Notes: a model not told the origin generated them from the sequence alone. Positions 25,519 to 34,496 are shown, counted from the first letter of the stretch. The stretch: DNA of 64,000 nucleotides from CAWBRT01 sp963832365 (GCA_963832365.1 CAWHUL010000006.1:122291-186290); one strand, 5' to 3'. Numbers and translations are program-made.

Positions 25519-26637
25519 ATGAGACCTAGTCTATTCGCGCTTGCGATGATCGTCGCGCTGCTGCCAGCGCCGGGGCAATTGAGCGCCAGTCAGGTGCGGA
25601 AGGCGCGCGTGCGCGAACTGGCAACGGTGGAGGGAGTACGGGAGAACCCCTTGCTCGGCTACGGGCTCGTCGTCGGGCTGAATGGAACCGGTGACCGTCA
25701 GCAAACCATATTTACGACGCAGATGCTGGCCAACGCGCTGCAGAAAATGGGAATGCAGATTCCGGCGACTCAGGTGAAGGTGAAGAATGTGGCTTCGGTG
25801 TTCGTGACCGGGAATTTGCCGGCTTTCGCGCGCCCAGGCATGCAACTGGATGTGACGGTTTCCAGCATGGGCGACGCCAACTCGCTGAGCGGCGGCACAC
25901 TGCTGATGACCGCGTTGCGTGCCGCCGATGGCCAGATCTATGCCGCGGCCCAGGGTACGCTCACCGTCGGTGGATATAGTGCGGGCGGGGTTGGCGCTTC
26001 GAAGCAGGTGAACCATCCGACCGTGGGCAGAATTCCTGGTGGCGGATTGGTGGAACGGGAGTCCACGGTGAACTTAAGCGCTTTGCCCAGGTTGACGCTG
26101 CTGCTGCGCGAGCCCGACTTCGAAACCGCGCAGCGGATCGCCGACAGCATCAACCGCGAACTCGGGCAGATGGTGGCAGCCAAGGCCGCTGATGGCCGTA
26201 GTGTGGAGCTGAAGACGCGCGACCAAGCAGGACCGATTCCGGCATTGCTGGCCAAAGTGGAGAATCTGGAAATTCCCGTGACACAAAAGGCAAGAGTAGT
26301 GGTCAGCGAGCGGACGGCAACGATCGTTATGGGCAAGGATGTGAGCCTGGGGGCGGTCTCGATTCTGCATGGCAATTTGTCCATCGAGGTAGCGACCGAG
26401 TTGAAGGTGTCTCAGCCACAGCCTTTCAGCAAGAGCGGGCAGACGGTGGTGACTCCGCAGACCACGGTGAAGATGCAGGACAGTCCGGCAAGACGAATCG
26501 AGTTGCGCGAGGGGGCAAGCGTCGAACAACTGGTCACTGGTCTGCAAGCGATCGGCGCCACGGCGCAGGACGTTATCTCGATCCTGCAGGCGATCAAAGC
26601 GGCTGGCGCTCTGCAGGCAGAGCTGGAGGTGATCTGA
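25519..26637 (+). CDS. flgI: P-ring protein FlgI
   Basis: Periplasmic ring protein of 372 residues. The start at ATG 25519, 7 bases after flgH, is followed by a signal peptide ending near QLSASQ. The mature protein begins with the highly conserved VRELATVEGVRENPLLGYGL, VVGLNGTGDR and QMLANALQKMG. The C-terminal conserved part LVTGLQAIGATAQDVISILQ is intact. The stop overlaps the flgJ ATG. Confidence 0.97.
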   Translation: MRPSLFALAMIVALLPAPGQLSASQVRKARVRELATVEGVRENPLLGYGLVVGLNGTGDRQQTIFTTQMLANALQKMGMQIPATQVKVKNVASVFVTGNLPAFARPGMQLDVTVSSMGDANSLSGGTLLMTALRAADGQIYAAAQGTLTVGGYSAGGVGASKQVNHPTVGRIPGGGLVERESTVNLSALPRLTLLLREPDFETAQRIADSINRELGQMVAAKAADGRSVELKTRDQAGPIPALLAKVENLEIPVTQKARVVVSERTATIVMGKDVSLGAVSILHGNLSIEVATELKVSQPQPFSKSGQTVVTPQTTVKMQDSPARRIELREGASVEQLVTGLQAIGATAQDVISILQAIKAAGALQAELEVI

Positions 26638-27014
26638 TGCAGGTGCAATACGCGTCTCCGCTCACGACCAGCGTGGCGGCTCCGGCGGTAAACACGGGTG
26701 GTGACGCCGCGACTTTGCGTCGCCATGCCATCGAGTTCGAGGCGATGTTGCTCAGTCAGGTGCTGGAGAAATTGGAGCACGCCTATTCCTGTGTGCCCGG
26801 CGAGCATCCCACCGACGCCGCGCATGACACCGAGGGCAGCCTGGCCACGCAGGCGCTGGCAACCGGAATAGCGAAGGCCGGCGGCTTCGGATTTGCCAAG
26901 ATGATCCTCAAATATCTGCCGCAAACCGATGCGGCGAACAGCCAGACCAGCTCAGCGGCTTCGATCAGTGGAGCCCAAGGCTGTTGTGGGCCGCCGCCCG
27001 ATGCGGCCAAGTAG
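26637..27014 (+). CDS. flgJ: FlgJ-like rod-binding protein (no muramidase domain)
   Basis: A 125-residue protein with the rod-binding domain only (RRHAIEFEAMLLSQVLEKLE and GIAKAGGFGFAKMILKYL). The peptidoglycan hydrolase domain of proteobacterial FlgJ is absent, as in many other phyla, so a separate hydrolase would be needed to open the wall. The ATG overlaps the flgI stop (TGATG). The C-terminal tail is Ser/Ala-rich and ends with a CC pair. Confidence 0.85.
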   Translation: MQVQYASPLTTSVAAPAVNTGGDAATLRRHAIEFEAMLLSQVLEKLEHAYSCVPGEHPTDAAHDTEGSLATQALATGIAKAGGFGFAKMILKYLPQTDAANSQTSSAASISGAQGCCGPPPDAAK

Positions 27015-27050
27015 CAAGGGGCCGGATAAGCGTTGCTCAGGAGTGGCGAT

Positions 27051-27077
27051 TAAAGTTTTCTAATGCGCTGCCGATGT
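27051..27077 (+). promoter_or_regulatory. Sigma-28 (FliA) promoter of flgM-flgN-flgK-flgL
   Basis: TAAAGTTT (27051-27058) and GCCGATGT (27070-27077) give TAAA-N15-GCCGATGT, an almost perfect FliA site, 39 bp before the flgM ATG. Confidence 0.9.
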
Positions 27078-27115
27078 TACCAGCAGTGTTGAGGAAAGCA
27101 CGAGGAGGGTGCGAG

Positions 27116-27406
27116 ATGAATATCAGCTTCGTAGCGACAACCGACAGTGCAATCACCGATCCGACTTTGACCCAAAGTTCGGGAGCGAATCGGACGCCCG
27201 GGTCGCAGAAAACGTCATCCGGGGATGCGGCCATTGTGTCGCTGGGCAGCAGTATCGCCGAATTGAAGACGCAGCTCGAATCCATGCCCGACATGAGGGG
27301 AGATCGGGTTCAGCAGTTGCGGACGATGGTCGAGCAAGGAACCTACACGGTGAACCCGGTGAACGTGGCGAATGCCATGTTTGCAACCCAGTTCGGAGAA
27401 AGCTGA
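27116..27406 (+). CDS. flgM: Anti-sigma-28 factor FlgM
   Basis: Inhibitor of FliA that is secreted once the hook is complete. ATG 27116 with GAGGAGGG just upstream gives 96 residues. The C-terminal half has the FlgM pattern VSLGSSIAELKTQLESMPDMRGDRVQQLRTMVEQGTY followed by the family-typical PVNVANAM. It heads the late operon under a sigma-28 promoter, so FlgM would be subject to feedback by FliA. Confidence 0.88.
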   Translation: MNISFVATTDSAITDPTLTQSSGANRTPGSQKTSSGDAAIVSLGSSIAELKTQLESMPDMRGDRVQQLRTMVEQGTYTVNPVNVANAMFATQFGES

Positions 27407-27419
27407 ACCGCCGCAGGCC

Positions 27420-27719
27420 ATGAATATCTCCGATAACGCCGCAGAACTTCTCGCCACGCTTTCCGCCTTGCAAGGCGCTTGCGCGGGAGGTATGGCAGGC
27501 TCAATCGAGCAGCTCGCGGCACGCTGCGAAGCGGCCGCATTGCTGCTTACCCCCGCCGATTTCGCGGCCTGTGACGGGGAGGCGCTAGCCACCTTGCGCC
27601 GAACGGCTAAAACAACGGCGGCATTTCTGCGGCGCTTGATTCGCGCACGGGGGATGCGCTTGACGATGCGTAGATTCGGGCAGATCGAGAGCGCCGAAAA
27701 ACGCGGGATCGCGACGTGA
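27420..27719 (+). CDS. flgN: FlgN-like export chaperone for FlgK/FlgL
   Basis: A 99-residue helical protein starting 13 bases after flgM (MNISDNAAELLATLSALQGA). Its position between flgM and flgK matches flgN in most genomes, and its size and all-helical composition fit a chaperone. The sequence itself is weakly conserved and short for the family. It ends 7 bases before flgK. Confidence 0.65.
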   Translation: MNISDNAAELLATLSALQGACAGGMAGSIEQLAARCEAAALLLTPADFAACDGEALATLRRTAKTTAAFLRRLIRARGMRLTMRRFGQIESAEKRGIAT

Positions 27720-27726
27720 GAGAGAA

Positions 27727-29109
27727 ATGCCCGGCTTACTGAATGCGCTGTCAATCTCGATGAGTGCCCTGGCGGCAGACCAAGCCGAGGTGGATGTTTC
27801 GGCGAACAATCTCGCGAATTCCAGCACTCCGGGCTACGCGCGGCGCCGTGTCGTACTTGAGGAGCAGCCGAGTTATTCATCCGGTTCGTCGGGCGACATT
27901 GGGAGCGGCGTGTCCGTGGGCTCGGTGCAGAGTATCCGCGACCCGCTGCTGGATTCCAGAGTGCAGCAGGAAACGCAGCAGCAGAGCGCCAACCAGGAAA
28001 TTGTGAACGCTATGCAACCGGTGCAAACGCTGTTTGCGACGGGCAATGGCGGCGTTGCCGACGCGATGAGCGCATTTTTCAACAACCTGCAACAGCTTTC
28101 GACATCTCCAACGGATCCCACCTTGCGTGCCACGGTACTGACCGACGCCAACAATCTTGCAAGCGCCTTCCAGAGTACGGCTACGCAACTTACGGGTACG
28201 CAACAGAATCTGGATCTCGGAGTGACTCAGTCGGTAAGCCAGATCAATCAACTCACGGCGCAACTGGCACAGGTGAATGCCCAACTAACTTCGGCGCGAG
28301 GCTCGGGGCTCAGCGGCAACGACCTCGCAGACCAGCAACAGAATCTTATGTCCCAGTTGTCGGGTCTGATCGGATTTTCGGTGACCCGGAGCTCAGAAGG
28401 ACTGACGCTTACGACGGCGAACGGCGTCCCTTTGGTGGTTGGCGGCGATAGCTTTGCGTTATCAACGACCGTCAACAGCTCCACGGGTTTTCAGGACGTG
28501 CTTTCGGCGCAGGGGCAAGTGATCACCAGCCGGATTTCCGCCGGCCAGCTTGGGGGCATAATCCAGGCACGCGATGGCCAGATCGCGGGAGTGCTCTCCA
28601 GTCTGAATACGCTTGCCAGCAGTTTCACGGGCGCCATTAACACGGTGAACGAAAATGGCTATGACCTGAACAGCAATAAGGGGACCGCATTGTTTTCCGT
28701 AACGGCGGGTGCTGCCGCGAGCATGTCCGTGGCCATCACCGATCCGGGCCGGCTTGCGGCCAGCACAAGTGCGGCGGCCAGCGGGGACAACAGCAATCTG
28801 CTGGCAATGATCAATGTCGGCACCCAGCCATTGGTGAATTCCCAGACGCCGACACAATTTCTTTCGGGAATGGTTTTCCAGATCGGCAATAACGTGTCGC
28901 AAGCCCAGTCGGAATCGGACGCAGGTTCTTTGATGCTTCAGCAACTTCAAAGCGAACAGGGCTCGATCGAGGGCGTATCGATTGACGAAGAAGCGACCAA
29001 TCTTCTCATGTATCAGCGGGCCTACCAGGCGGCGGCCCGGGTAGTCGCGGTGGTTGACAATCTCACCCTGGCGTCGATCAATCTTGGTGTTGCAACAGCC
29101 ATGTCCTAA
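27727..29109 (+). CDS. flgK: Hook-filament junction protein FlgK
   Basis: HAP1, 460 residues. It begins with LLNALSISMSALAADQAEVDVSANNLANSSTPGYARRRVV, has the long coiled-coil D1 segment (QLAQVNAQLTSARGSGLSGNDLADQQQNLM) and ends with EGVSIDEEATNLLMYQRAYQAAARVV. It is slightly short because the variable middle domain is compact. Co-transcribed with flgL, which starts 12 bases later. Confidence 0.95.
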   Translation: MPGLLNALSISMSALAADQAEVDVSANNLANSSTPGYARRRVVLEEQPSYSSGSSGDIGSGVSVGSVQSIRDPLLDSRVQQETQQQSANQEIVNAMQPVQTLFATGNGGVADAMSAFFNNLQQLSTSPTDPTLRATVLTDANNLASAFQSTATQLTGTQQNLDLGVTQSVSQINQLTAQLAQVNAQLTSARGSGLSGNDLADQQQNLMSQLSGLIGFSVTRSSEGLTLTTANGVPLVVGGDSFALSTTVNSSTGFQDVLSAQGQVITSRISAGQLGGIIQARDGQIAGVLSSLNTLASSFTGAINTVNENGYDLNSNKGTALFSVTAGAAASMSVAITDPGRLAASTSAAASGDNSNLLAMINVGTQPLVNSQTPTQFLSGMVFQIGNNVSQAQSESDAGSLMLQQLQSEQGSIEGVSIDEEATNLLMYQRAYQAAARVVAVVDNLTLASINLGVATAMS

Positions 29110-29121
29110 CGAGCGTGAACC

Positions 29122-30021
29122 ATGCGAGTGAATCCCAATACGCAGGCAGACATGCTGTTCTATCTGCAGGCATCGCAGAAACAGGAACAGACCGCAATCC
29201 AGCAACTTGCCACCGGACGGCGAGTCAACCTCCCATCCGACGATCCCGCTGCGGCGGCGGCGAACCTGCTCAACGACGCTGCTCTCGGCGCCAACGATCA
29301 GTTCGTGCAGAACATCGACAGCGTGCAGCAGACGATGACAAGCGCTGATTCGACCTTGAGTTCGGTGATTACCCGACTGACGCAAGCAATTTCACTAGGC
29401 ATCGAAGGCGGCGACGGAACGCTGTCGGATAGCAACCGCCAGGCCATAGCCCAGCAGGTGGGCGACATCAAGGATCAGATATTTTCACTGGCAAACACGT
29501 CCTTTCAGGACGTGTATCTGTTTGGGGGGACGGCAACATCGGCGGCGCCGTTCGTCAAGGATTCAAACTCATCCTCGGGTGTGCGGTACGTCGGCAACGG
29601 CCAGAGCAATCAAATCCAAATTGGGGAGGGGCGGCAGATCGCGACCTCGATGTCGGGCGATAAGCTGTTTGGTACCGGCGGAACGGACGTTTTCGGCAAC
29701 CTGCAAACGCTGATAAATGCTCTTCAAACAGGCTCGTCGAGCGATGTTGCCACCGCCACCGTGCAGTTGCGAACCGCCTTCGATGGGGTGAACACTTCCC
29801 GTGTTTTCTATGGCAATACTCTGAGCGGCCTGACGGCGCAAGAAAATTTTTTGGGCCAGGAAAAAGTGGATCTTCAACAAACCGAAGATCAACTGGTGGC
29901 GGCGGACCCGACCAAAGCCGCAAGCGCGATGTCACTGGCGGCGGTGGCACAACAAGCTGCGCTTGAGGCAACCGCCAAAGCGCAATCGCTCAACCTGATG
30001 AACTACTTGCCGCCGGGTTAA
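29122..30021 (+). CDS. flgL: Hook-filament junction protein FlgL
   Basis: HAP3, 299 residues. The N-terminus is flagellin-like (LQASQKQEQTAIQQLATGRRVNLPSDDPAAAAANLL) and the C-terminus helical (DQLVAADPTKAASAMSLAAV). FlgL-typical ANTSFQDVYLFGGT is present. It is the last gene of the flgM-flgL operon and converges with cheX; no clear terminator is seen in the 35-bp gap. Confidence 0.94.
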   Translation: MRVNPNTQADMLFYLQASQKQEQTAIQQLATGRRVNLPSDDPAAAAANLLNDAALGANDQFVQNIDSVQQTMTSADSTLSSVITRLTQAISLGIEGGDGTLSDSNRQAIAQQVGDIKDQIFSLANTSFQDVYLFGGTATSAAPFVKDSNSSSGVRYVGNGQSNQIQIGEGRQIATSMSGDKLFGTGGTDVFGNLQTLINALQTGSSSDVATATVQLRTAFDGVNTSRVFYGNTLSGLTAQENFLGQEKVDLQQTEDQLVAADPTKAASAMSLAAVAQQAALEATAKAQSLNLMNYLPPG

Positions 30022-30056
30022 GCACATCTACAGTGATGCGAAGAGACACGGTTGGA

Positions 30057-30548
30057 TCAGTTGTGCAGTTCAAGGGATAGCCAAAGCAGCTCGTCGTCGA
30101 ATTGCAGACAGACCTCGATGGTTTCTCCATCGGCCAGCGAGCGGAGCTTGTAATCGGCTCCCGTGATGACGGTCGGGACCGAAAGCATGCAGTTGCCTCC
30201 ACCACCGGCGAACTTGGACTTGAAGCTTCCCGCCACCATGTTGCAGACCTCACCCATGGCATCCCACTTTTCCTGGCTTGCGTCTTCAATGGAGATGCCC
30301 AGCATCTTCGAGGCAATTGCCGAAGCCGCACGATCACTGCAGCGGATGGTGAAAACACCGCAAAGTGCACCGGCCATGCCGACCATGGCGGTAAATTCGG
30401 CCACCATCATCGGCTCCGGATGGGGACAGCGAACCAGTTTCGTGTCGACCATCATCGCAAACACTTCCTGTGCGCCCGCGCAAAGCTGCGATTCCCAAGC
30501 CGCGTGGTCAATGGCGCTGCTGGCTGACGCCGGATCTATCATTGCCAT
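30057..30548 (-). CDS. cheX: CheX-like CheY-P phosphatase
   Basis: Removes phosphate from a CheY-type receiver. The 163-residue protein has the CheC/CheX/FliY phosphatase helix WDAMGEVCNMVAGSFKSKF with the catalytic pair Glu100 and Asn103 (E-x-x-N). Only one such motif is present, as in CheX. The CheY gene ends at the neighbouring base, and both are transcribed with the HDOD gene upstream. Confidence 0.87.
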   Translation of the reverse strand: MAMIDPASASSAIDHAAWESQLCAGAQEVFAMMVDTKLVRCPHPEPMMVAEFTAMVGMAGALCGVFTIRCSDRAASAIASKMLGISIEDASQEKWDAMGEVCNMVAGSFKSKFAGGGGNCMLSVPTVITGADYKLRSLADGETIEVCLQFDDELLWLSLELHN

Positions 30549-30549
30549 T

Positions 30550-30930
30550 TCATGGCTCCAGGACCGGGAGTACGTATTCCTTCACCTGGTCTGAGGTGAA
30601 GGGCTTTCGGATGTAGCCCTTGGCTCCAAGGGATAAGGCCTCCATCACGTTGGATTCGCTTCCCTCGGTGGTAATCATCACCACGGGGATACACTTCGCT
30701 TCCTTTACACTTTGAAGTTGCCGGACAAACTCGAGTCCGTCCATGACAGGCATGTTGATGTCGCTCAGAATCAAATCCACTTTCGTTCGTCCCAGAACGG
30801 CCAGAGCCTCGACGCCGTTAGCGGCCTCGACTACCTCCGATAACTCGATGCCTGCTTGCCGAAGTGAACGCTCAACGATCTTCCGCATCACGGATGAGTC
30901 GTCGACGATCAATGCTTTGACTGGTTTCAT
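30550..30930 (-). CDS. cheY: CheY-type single-domain response regulator
   Basis: A stand-alone receiver of 126 residues. The frame extends much further upstream, but the receiver begins at the ATG at 30930, preceded by GAGAGG. All functional residues are present: Asp10/Asp11, phospho-acceptor Asp57 (ILSDINMPVMDG), Thr87 and Lys109. It probably controls flagellar switching through FliM, whose N-terminus has the CheY-P binding motif. Its phosphatase follows directly. No CheA is encoded in the window. Confidence 0.92.
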   Translation of the reverse strand: MKPVKALIVDDSSVMRKIVERSLRQAGIELSEVVEAANGVEALAVLGRTKVDLILSDINMPVMDGLEFVRQLQSVKEAKCIPVVMITTEGSESNVMEALSLGAKGYIRKPFTSDQVKEYVLPVLEP

Positions 30931-30953
30931 CAGGAACACCTCTCTCGCACGCC

Positions 30954-31712
30954 TCAGCTCAGGCTCTGGCACTTCGCCGCTTCGCTTGCTCTCTCCCCTT
31001 GGCCGAGCAAGACGACGGCTGGCGGTGCCTCTTCCGGTACGTGGCAGCTCACCACGCGGCGGGTTGCTCCGATGATCAGTTGCATGGGATCGGGCGCGCC
31101 GTCGCAAACCCGCACGTCGTAGGCGACGATAGCGCTGATAAGCCCCGTAGGCAGACGCCAACTTGAAGCCAGCCTTTTGCCCCAACCTGCAATCTCGGCC
31201 GGCGAGTAACCGTCCGGAGCGCGTCCCGACAGCAGGATCGGCAGCTCTCCGAGCAGGTGAAGCAAACCGGCGAGCCGGGCAGCGGCGAAATCGACAGCCC
31301 TGGTAGAAGCCGCCAGGCGCGAAGCAATCAGGGAGCAAACACGCGAACGCTCCGCAAAGTCGTCCAACACGGGAACACCAGCCAGTGCGAAGCTCCCTGA
31401 TTCGGCGAGCGCAAGCAGCCGGTTGCGGCCGGCGATAACGATGCAATCGGAGATTCGGATTGGGTCGATACCGTCCAACTCACCGGTCACTAGCCGCAAA
31501 ACGCCGACTGCCAGCAGCGGATCGCGCTCGACGCACCTGACAATACGGTCTAGTTCCAGAATTGGCACATGCAGCAGGCCGGCGAACTTGCGCAGGTTGA
31601 CCGCATTCAATGGAAGCTGCGCCTCCGAAAATTCCAAGCGGTCCAGTTCGCGCAGAACCGCGTCGTCGTCCAGATTGCCGGGAAACCGCACGGGTTGGTA
31701 GTCGCTACGCAT
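30954..31712 (-). CDS. Degenerate HDOD-domain protein
   Basis: A 252-residue protein with an HDOD-like core: LHVPILELDRIVRCVERDPLLAVGVLRLV and LAARLAGLLHLLGELPILL, where the HD pair of other HDOD proteins is HL. It has no output domain. It leads the HDOD-cheY-cheX operon and has a sigma-28 type promoter only about 16 bp upstream of the ATG. By analogy with the gene at 15224-16120, it may be an adaptor in motility signalling. The exact function is unknown. Confidence 0.72.
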   Translation of the reverse strand: MRSDYQPVRFPGNLDDDAVLRELDRLEFSEAQLPLNAVNLRKFAGLLHVPILELDRIVRCVERDPLLAVGVLRLVTGELDGIDPIRISDCIVIAGRNRLLALAESGSFALAGVPVLDDFAERSRVCSLIASRLAASTRAVDFAAARLAGLLHLLGELPILLSGRAPDGYSPAEIAGWGKRLASSWRLPTGLISAIVAYDVRVCDGAPDPMQLIIGATRRVVSCHVPEEAPPAVVLLGQGERASEAAKCQSLS

Positions 31713-31727
31713 GTCCGCTCCCTAAAA

Positions 31728-31755
31728 TCATCGGCAGCGGACGGCGCGGGCTTTA
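31728..31755 (-). promoter_or_regulatory. Sigma-28-type promoter of HDOD-cheY-cheX
   Basis: On the minus strand TAAA (31755-31752), 16 bases and GCCGATGA (31735-31728). The -10 matches at 7 of 8 positions; the spacer is one base longer than ideal. The leader before ATG 31712 would be only about 10 bases. Confidence 0.65.
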
Positions 31756-31764
31756 ACCCGCAGC

Positions 31765-32658
31765 TCAGGTGTTGAGCACGGGGGCTGTGCGGAGTCCCAT
31801 GGGATTAAGCATCGTGGCCGAGCTCCAGGGACGATAGAGCAGATTCATGCGATGGCGCCGCCCGTGCACGCGCAGCCAGACATAACTCCCACAGAGCACA
31901 TAGCGAACCTCATCGGCCTGCAACTGTTGTGCGTAGCTGCGGGCCATGCGCGCCACCTCCGCCGGCGAAGTCAGGCTTTCCACTACGATGTCATTCTCCG
32001 CCGTGTCGTGGCTGTGCTGCCGGAGCTGCGAAGCGAAGGCCGAATCGCTGATGATGCACGGCTCGGTTCGCAACTCCAACATCCTTTCCATGGCGTAGAG
32101 GACATCGTAAGGAACACGCTCCGAGCAGCCCACAAACAATTGCCTCGTGGACTCGATCAGCCGGACCGGCAGGATTCGATAACGTTCGATCAAGCGTAAC
32201 GGAAGAACATCCAACCATGCCGGAGAAATCTCCGAGGCTGGGAAGGTTGGGCAGGACCACTGCACCGCGATTGCGCCGGCAATCTCACTTTCCGCGATGC
32301 CGTATTTCCGCCGCAGGTATTCGCCCAACTTCATTCCGCTGTGGCGATGCTCGTCCAGAGCCAGACTCAGTTGCTCGGTTGTAATCACTCCACGCTTATG
32401 AAGCAGCAGCCCCAGCGGAATGCGGTTCGTTCTCGGTGGCCGCTGTGAGGTCGGCAGTTGCGTGAGGCGGAGCGTCATGCCGCGCTCGAAGCACTCAGGC
32501 GAGCAGAACCAATCGCCGTCCTGCGTGCGGAGACCTTCGTCTCGTTGTATCCAACCATTCATCAGGGGATAACGCCTGCTGCACTCGGTTCCCGCGCAAG
32601 TGGGAGTCATGGGTTTCAGCAGGCGGAACATCCGTCCATAAGGCACTTTCCATTGCAT
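31765..32658 (-). CDS. MshEN-domain protein with N-terminal zinc-ribbon-like motif
   Basis: A 297-residue protein of two parts. The N-terminal 60 or so residues contain C-x4-C and C-x3-C pairs (TCAGTECSRRYP and FCSPECFERG), likely a small zinc-binding fold. Residues about 80-210 resemble the MshEN/GspE N-terminal domain that binds c-di-GMP (PLGLLLHKRGVITTEQLSLALDEH, then LGEYLRRKYG), but the motif Arg before LG is Pro and the Gln is His. There is no ATPase domain. It is the last gene of the fliN-to-fliY operon, 9 bases after fliY, so a link between c-di-GMP and the flagellum is plausible but unproven. Confidence 0.7.
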   Translation of the reverse strand: MQWKVPYGRMFRLLKPMTPTCAGTECSRRYPLMNGWIQRDEGLRTQDGDWFCSPECFERGMTLRLTQLPTSQRPPRTNRIPLGLLLHKRGVITTEQLSLALDEHRHSGMKLGEYLRRKYGIAESEIAGAIAVQWSCPTFPASEISPAWLDVLPLRLIERYRILPVRLIESTRQLFVGCSERVPYDVLYAMERMLELRTEPCIISDSAFASQLRQHSHDTAENDIVVESLTSPAEVARMARSYAQQLQADEVRYVLCGSYVWLRVHGRRHRMNLLYRPWSSATMLNPMGLRTAPVLNT

Positions 32659-32667
32659 AATCGTCTC

Positions 32668-33513
32668 TCAGGGAAGACACGCCAGTTTTTCAGCCGGGGA
32701 CGCAACCTCGGTCACACGCAAACCATAGTTCCCATCTATAATCACGACCTCGCCGCGCGCAATCACTCTGCGGTCGAGCAGCAGATCGACCGGCTCGTCG
32801 ACTTGCCGGTCAAGTTCAAGTACCGCTCCGGGGCTCAGCTCCAGAATTTCCTTCAGCAAAAGCTCGCGCTGCCCAAATCGAAGCGTTAGCGAGAGCGTGA
32901 CATCCCATAACAGTTCGAGATTCCCCTCCCGAATTGCTGCATGGGTTAATGCGCCAGTGGAAGCGGCAGAGGGCGGCGCCGCCGCGCGAGCCGCAACTTC
33001 CGCGTCCTTCGCCTCGCTTGCGGCGGACTCAATCGACTCCCGCAGCTCCTGGCCAATACAGAGCGCAAGATAAAGCGTCTCGCTTTCAGCCGCGGACGAG
33101 AATGGGAAATGTTCCGCGTCCTGCGTCAACTGCGAGGGGCCGATGAACGTCAGTTCGAGTTTGCCAAGACCCGCTTCCAATCGGGTGGCCGCAATTCCGG
33201 CCACTTGCCGCAGCAGCTCATCGAGCGCCTCGCGGTCGTCGTCACTCAGCGGCGCGGCGACGTCAGGCACGGGTTCGCAGGTGAGCAACTTGGCGAGACG
33301 AACGGCGACCGCAACGGACATGCGGAAAGAAAAGGGGCCGCGCACCGTTCCATGGCAAGTGAAGCCGACTTCGATCGCCGTTTCCGCCGTTGCGGTTTTG
33401 GCCGGTTCAATCCTCCACGGCCGTCCGGAAACCTGCGAAAGAACGTCTCCGAAGGCACTGAAAAGAGGCCCACAGAACAGGTCGACGGGAGCGAGATTTG
33501 CGGACGCGGTCAT
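32668..33513 (-). CDS. fliY: FliN/FliY-type C-ring protein with large N-terminal domain
   Basis: Switch complex subunit of 281 residues. The last 80 residues are a FliN SpoA domain (NLELLWDVTLSLTLRFGQRELLLKEILELSPGAVLELDRQVDEPVDLLLDRRVIARGEVVI). The first 180 residues resemble the CheC-like part of FliY/FliM in layout, but no E-x2-N phosphatase motif is evident, so phosphatase activity is doubtful. The ATG overlaps the fliM stop. A second, short FliN is encoded at 40773-41078. Confidence 0.85.
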   Translation of the reverse strand: MTASANLAPVDLFCGPLFSAFGDVLSQVSGRPWRIEPAKTATAETAIEVGFTCHGTVRGPFSFRMSVAVAVRLAKLLTCEPVPDVAAPLSDDDREALDELLRQVAGIAATRLEAGLGKLELTFIGPSQLTQDAEHFPFSSAAESETLYLALCIGQELRESIESAASEAKDAEVAARAAAPPSAASTGALTHAAIREGNLELLWDVTLSLTLRFGQRELLLKEILELSPGAVLELDRQVDEPVDLLLDRRVIARGEVVIIDGNYGLRVTEVASPAEKLACLP

Positions 33514-34496
33514 TGCCGTACTCCCGTAGAGGTTTCCTTAGGCGGTGCAATCGGGCGCACCACCTGGGCGGCGCGCATATCGCCCTTCCGGGCTGGGACG
33601 GCCTCGAATAATTCCTGGCCGGTGACCACCAGCTTGGGGACCTGGCGGAGGGAGTGCTGCAATCGCAACACATCGCCGGGCTGAAGTTTCAGCAGCGCCG
33701 ACATGGGAACCGCAATGGGAGTCGCATTTAACTCGACCGTGAACGGACACTCCCGGATACGCGAACGCAGCCATTTGCCGATGGCCGCTGAACCATGCGG
33801 CTTCTGGTAGGTAGTTTCGCGCGAGAGCTTGCGTAACAGAGCATTGGAAACCACGGCGGGAAAAATCACGTTCAACATTCCGCGCGATGCCGGCATTTTG
33901 ATTTCGAAACTGAGCGCCAGTGCCTTTTCGCCGGGTGGCATCAAGCGCTGCAGCTGCGCCGGTTGAAGGCGTTGCTCGGAGACAAATTGCAGGTCTAACG
34001 ATTGCCATGCAGTTTCCAACTCCCGGCACAGAATCTGCACCACCCCTTCCAGTATCTGGTCCTCGATTTCGGTGATCTCGCGCGGTTCCTGATCTGCCGC
34101 TCCAATTCCACCCAGCAGCAGATCAATGATCGGAAAGGTAAGCGACAGGTCCAGCACCATCACCCCCGCCACGCCCATCGGATTGACCATGAAGGACGCC
34201 GAGTACGCGAGATCGGGAATTCTGGAGAGAAACTCGCGAAACGTAAGCTGCTCGACCGAGACCACGTTGGTTTCAAAGACCACCCGCAGGTAAGCACCGA
34301 GCGAATGGGTCAGGGTGCGGGCAAAACCCTCGTGCAACATGCTGATGGCCCTGACCTGCTCCTTCTTGATCTGCCCCGCCTGACGAAGGTCCCATGCGAT
34401 ATGCTTCACCCGTTGCGCGGGGGCGGACACGCCGGTTGCGCCGCGCGCGGCACGGAACATTGCATCGATTTCTTCCTGGTTCAGGACCTTTTCCAC
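33510..34496 (-). CDS. fliM: Flagellar motor switch protein FliM
   Basis: Middle C-ring subunit of 328 residues. The N-terminal CheY-P binding motif is present (LNQEEIDAMF, residues 6-14), followed by the FliM middle domain (MLHEGFARTLTHSLGAYLR and MGVAGVMVLDLSLTFPIIDLLLGG) and a C-terminal SpoA domain (LNATPIAVPMSALLKLQPGDVLRL). It overlaps fliA by 16 bases and fliY by 4. Confidence 0.96.
   Translation of the reverse strand: MEKVLNQEEIDAMFRAARGATGVSAPAQRVKHIAWDLRQAGQIKKEQVRAISMLHEGFARTLTHSLGAYLRVVFETNVVSVEQLTFREFLSRIPDLAYSASFMVNPMGVAGVMVLDLSLTFPIIDLLLGGIGAADQEPREITEIEDQILEGVVQILCRELETAWQSLDLQFVSEQRLQPAQLQRLMPPGEKALALSFEIKMPASRGMLNVIFPAVVSNALLRKLSRETTYQKPHGSAAIGKWLRSRIRECPFTVELNATPIAVPMSALLKLQPGDVLRLQHSLRQVPKLVVTGQELFEAVPARKGDMRAAQVVRPIAPPKETSTGVRQ

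Noticed and set aside
30931..31446. Upstream extension of the cheY frame (172 extra codons)
   Set aside because: It overlaps the HDOD gene on the same strand in another frame; the receiver begins at the ATG at 30930 with its own ribosome binding site.
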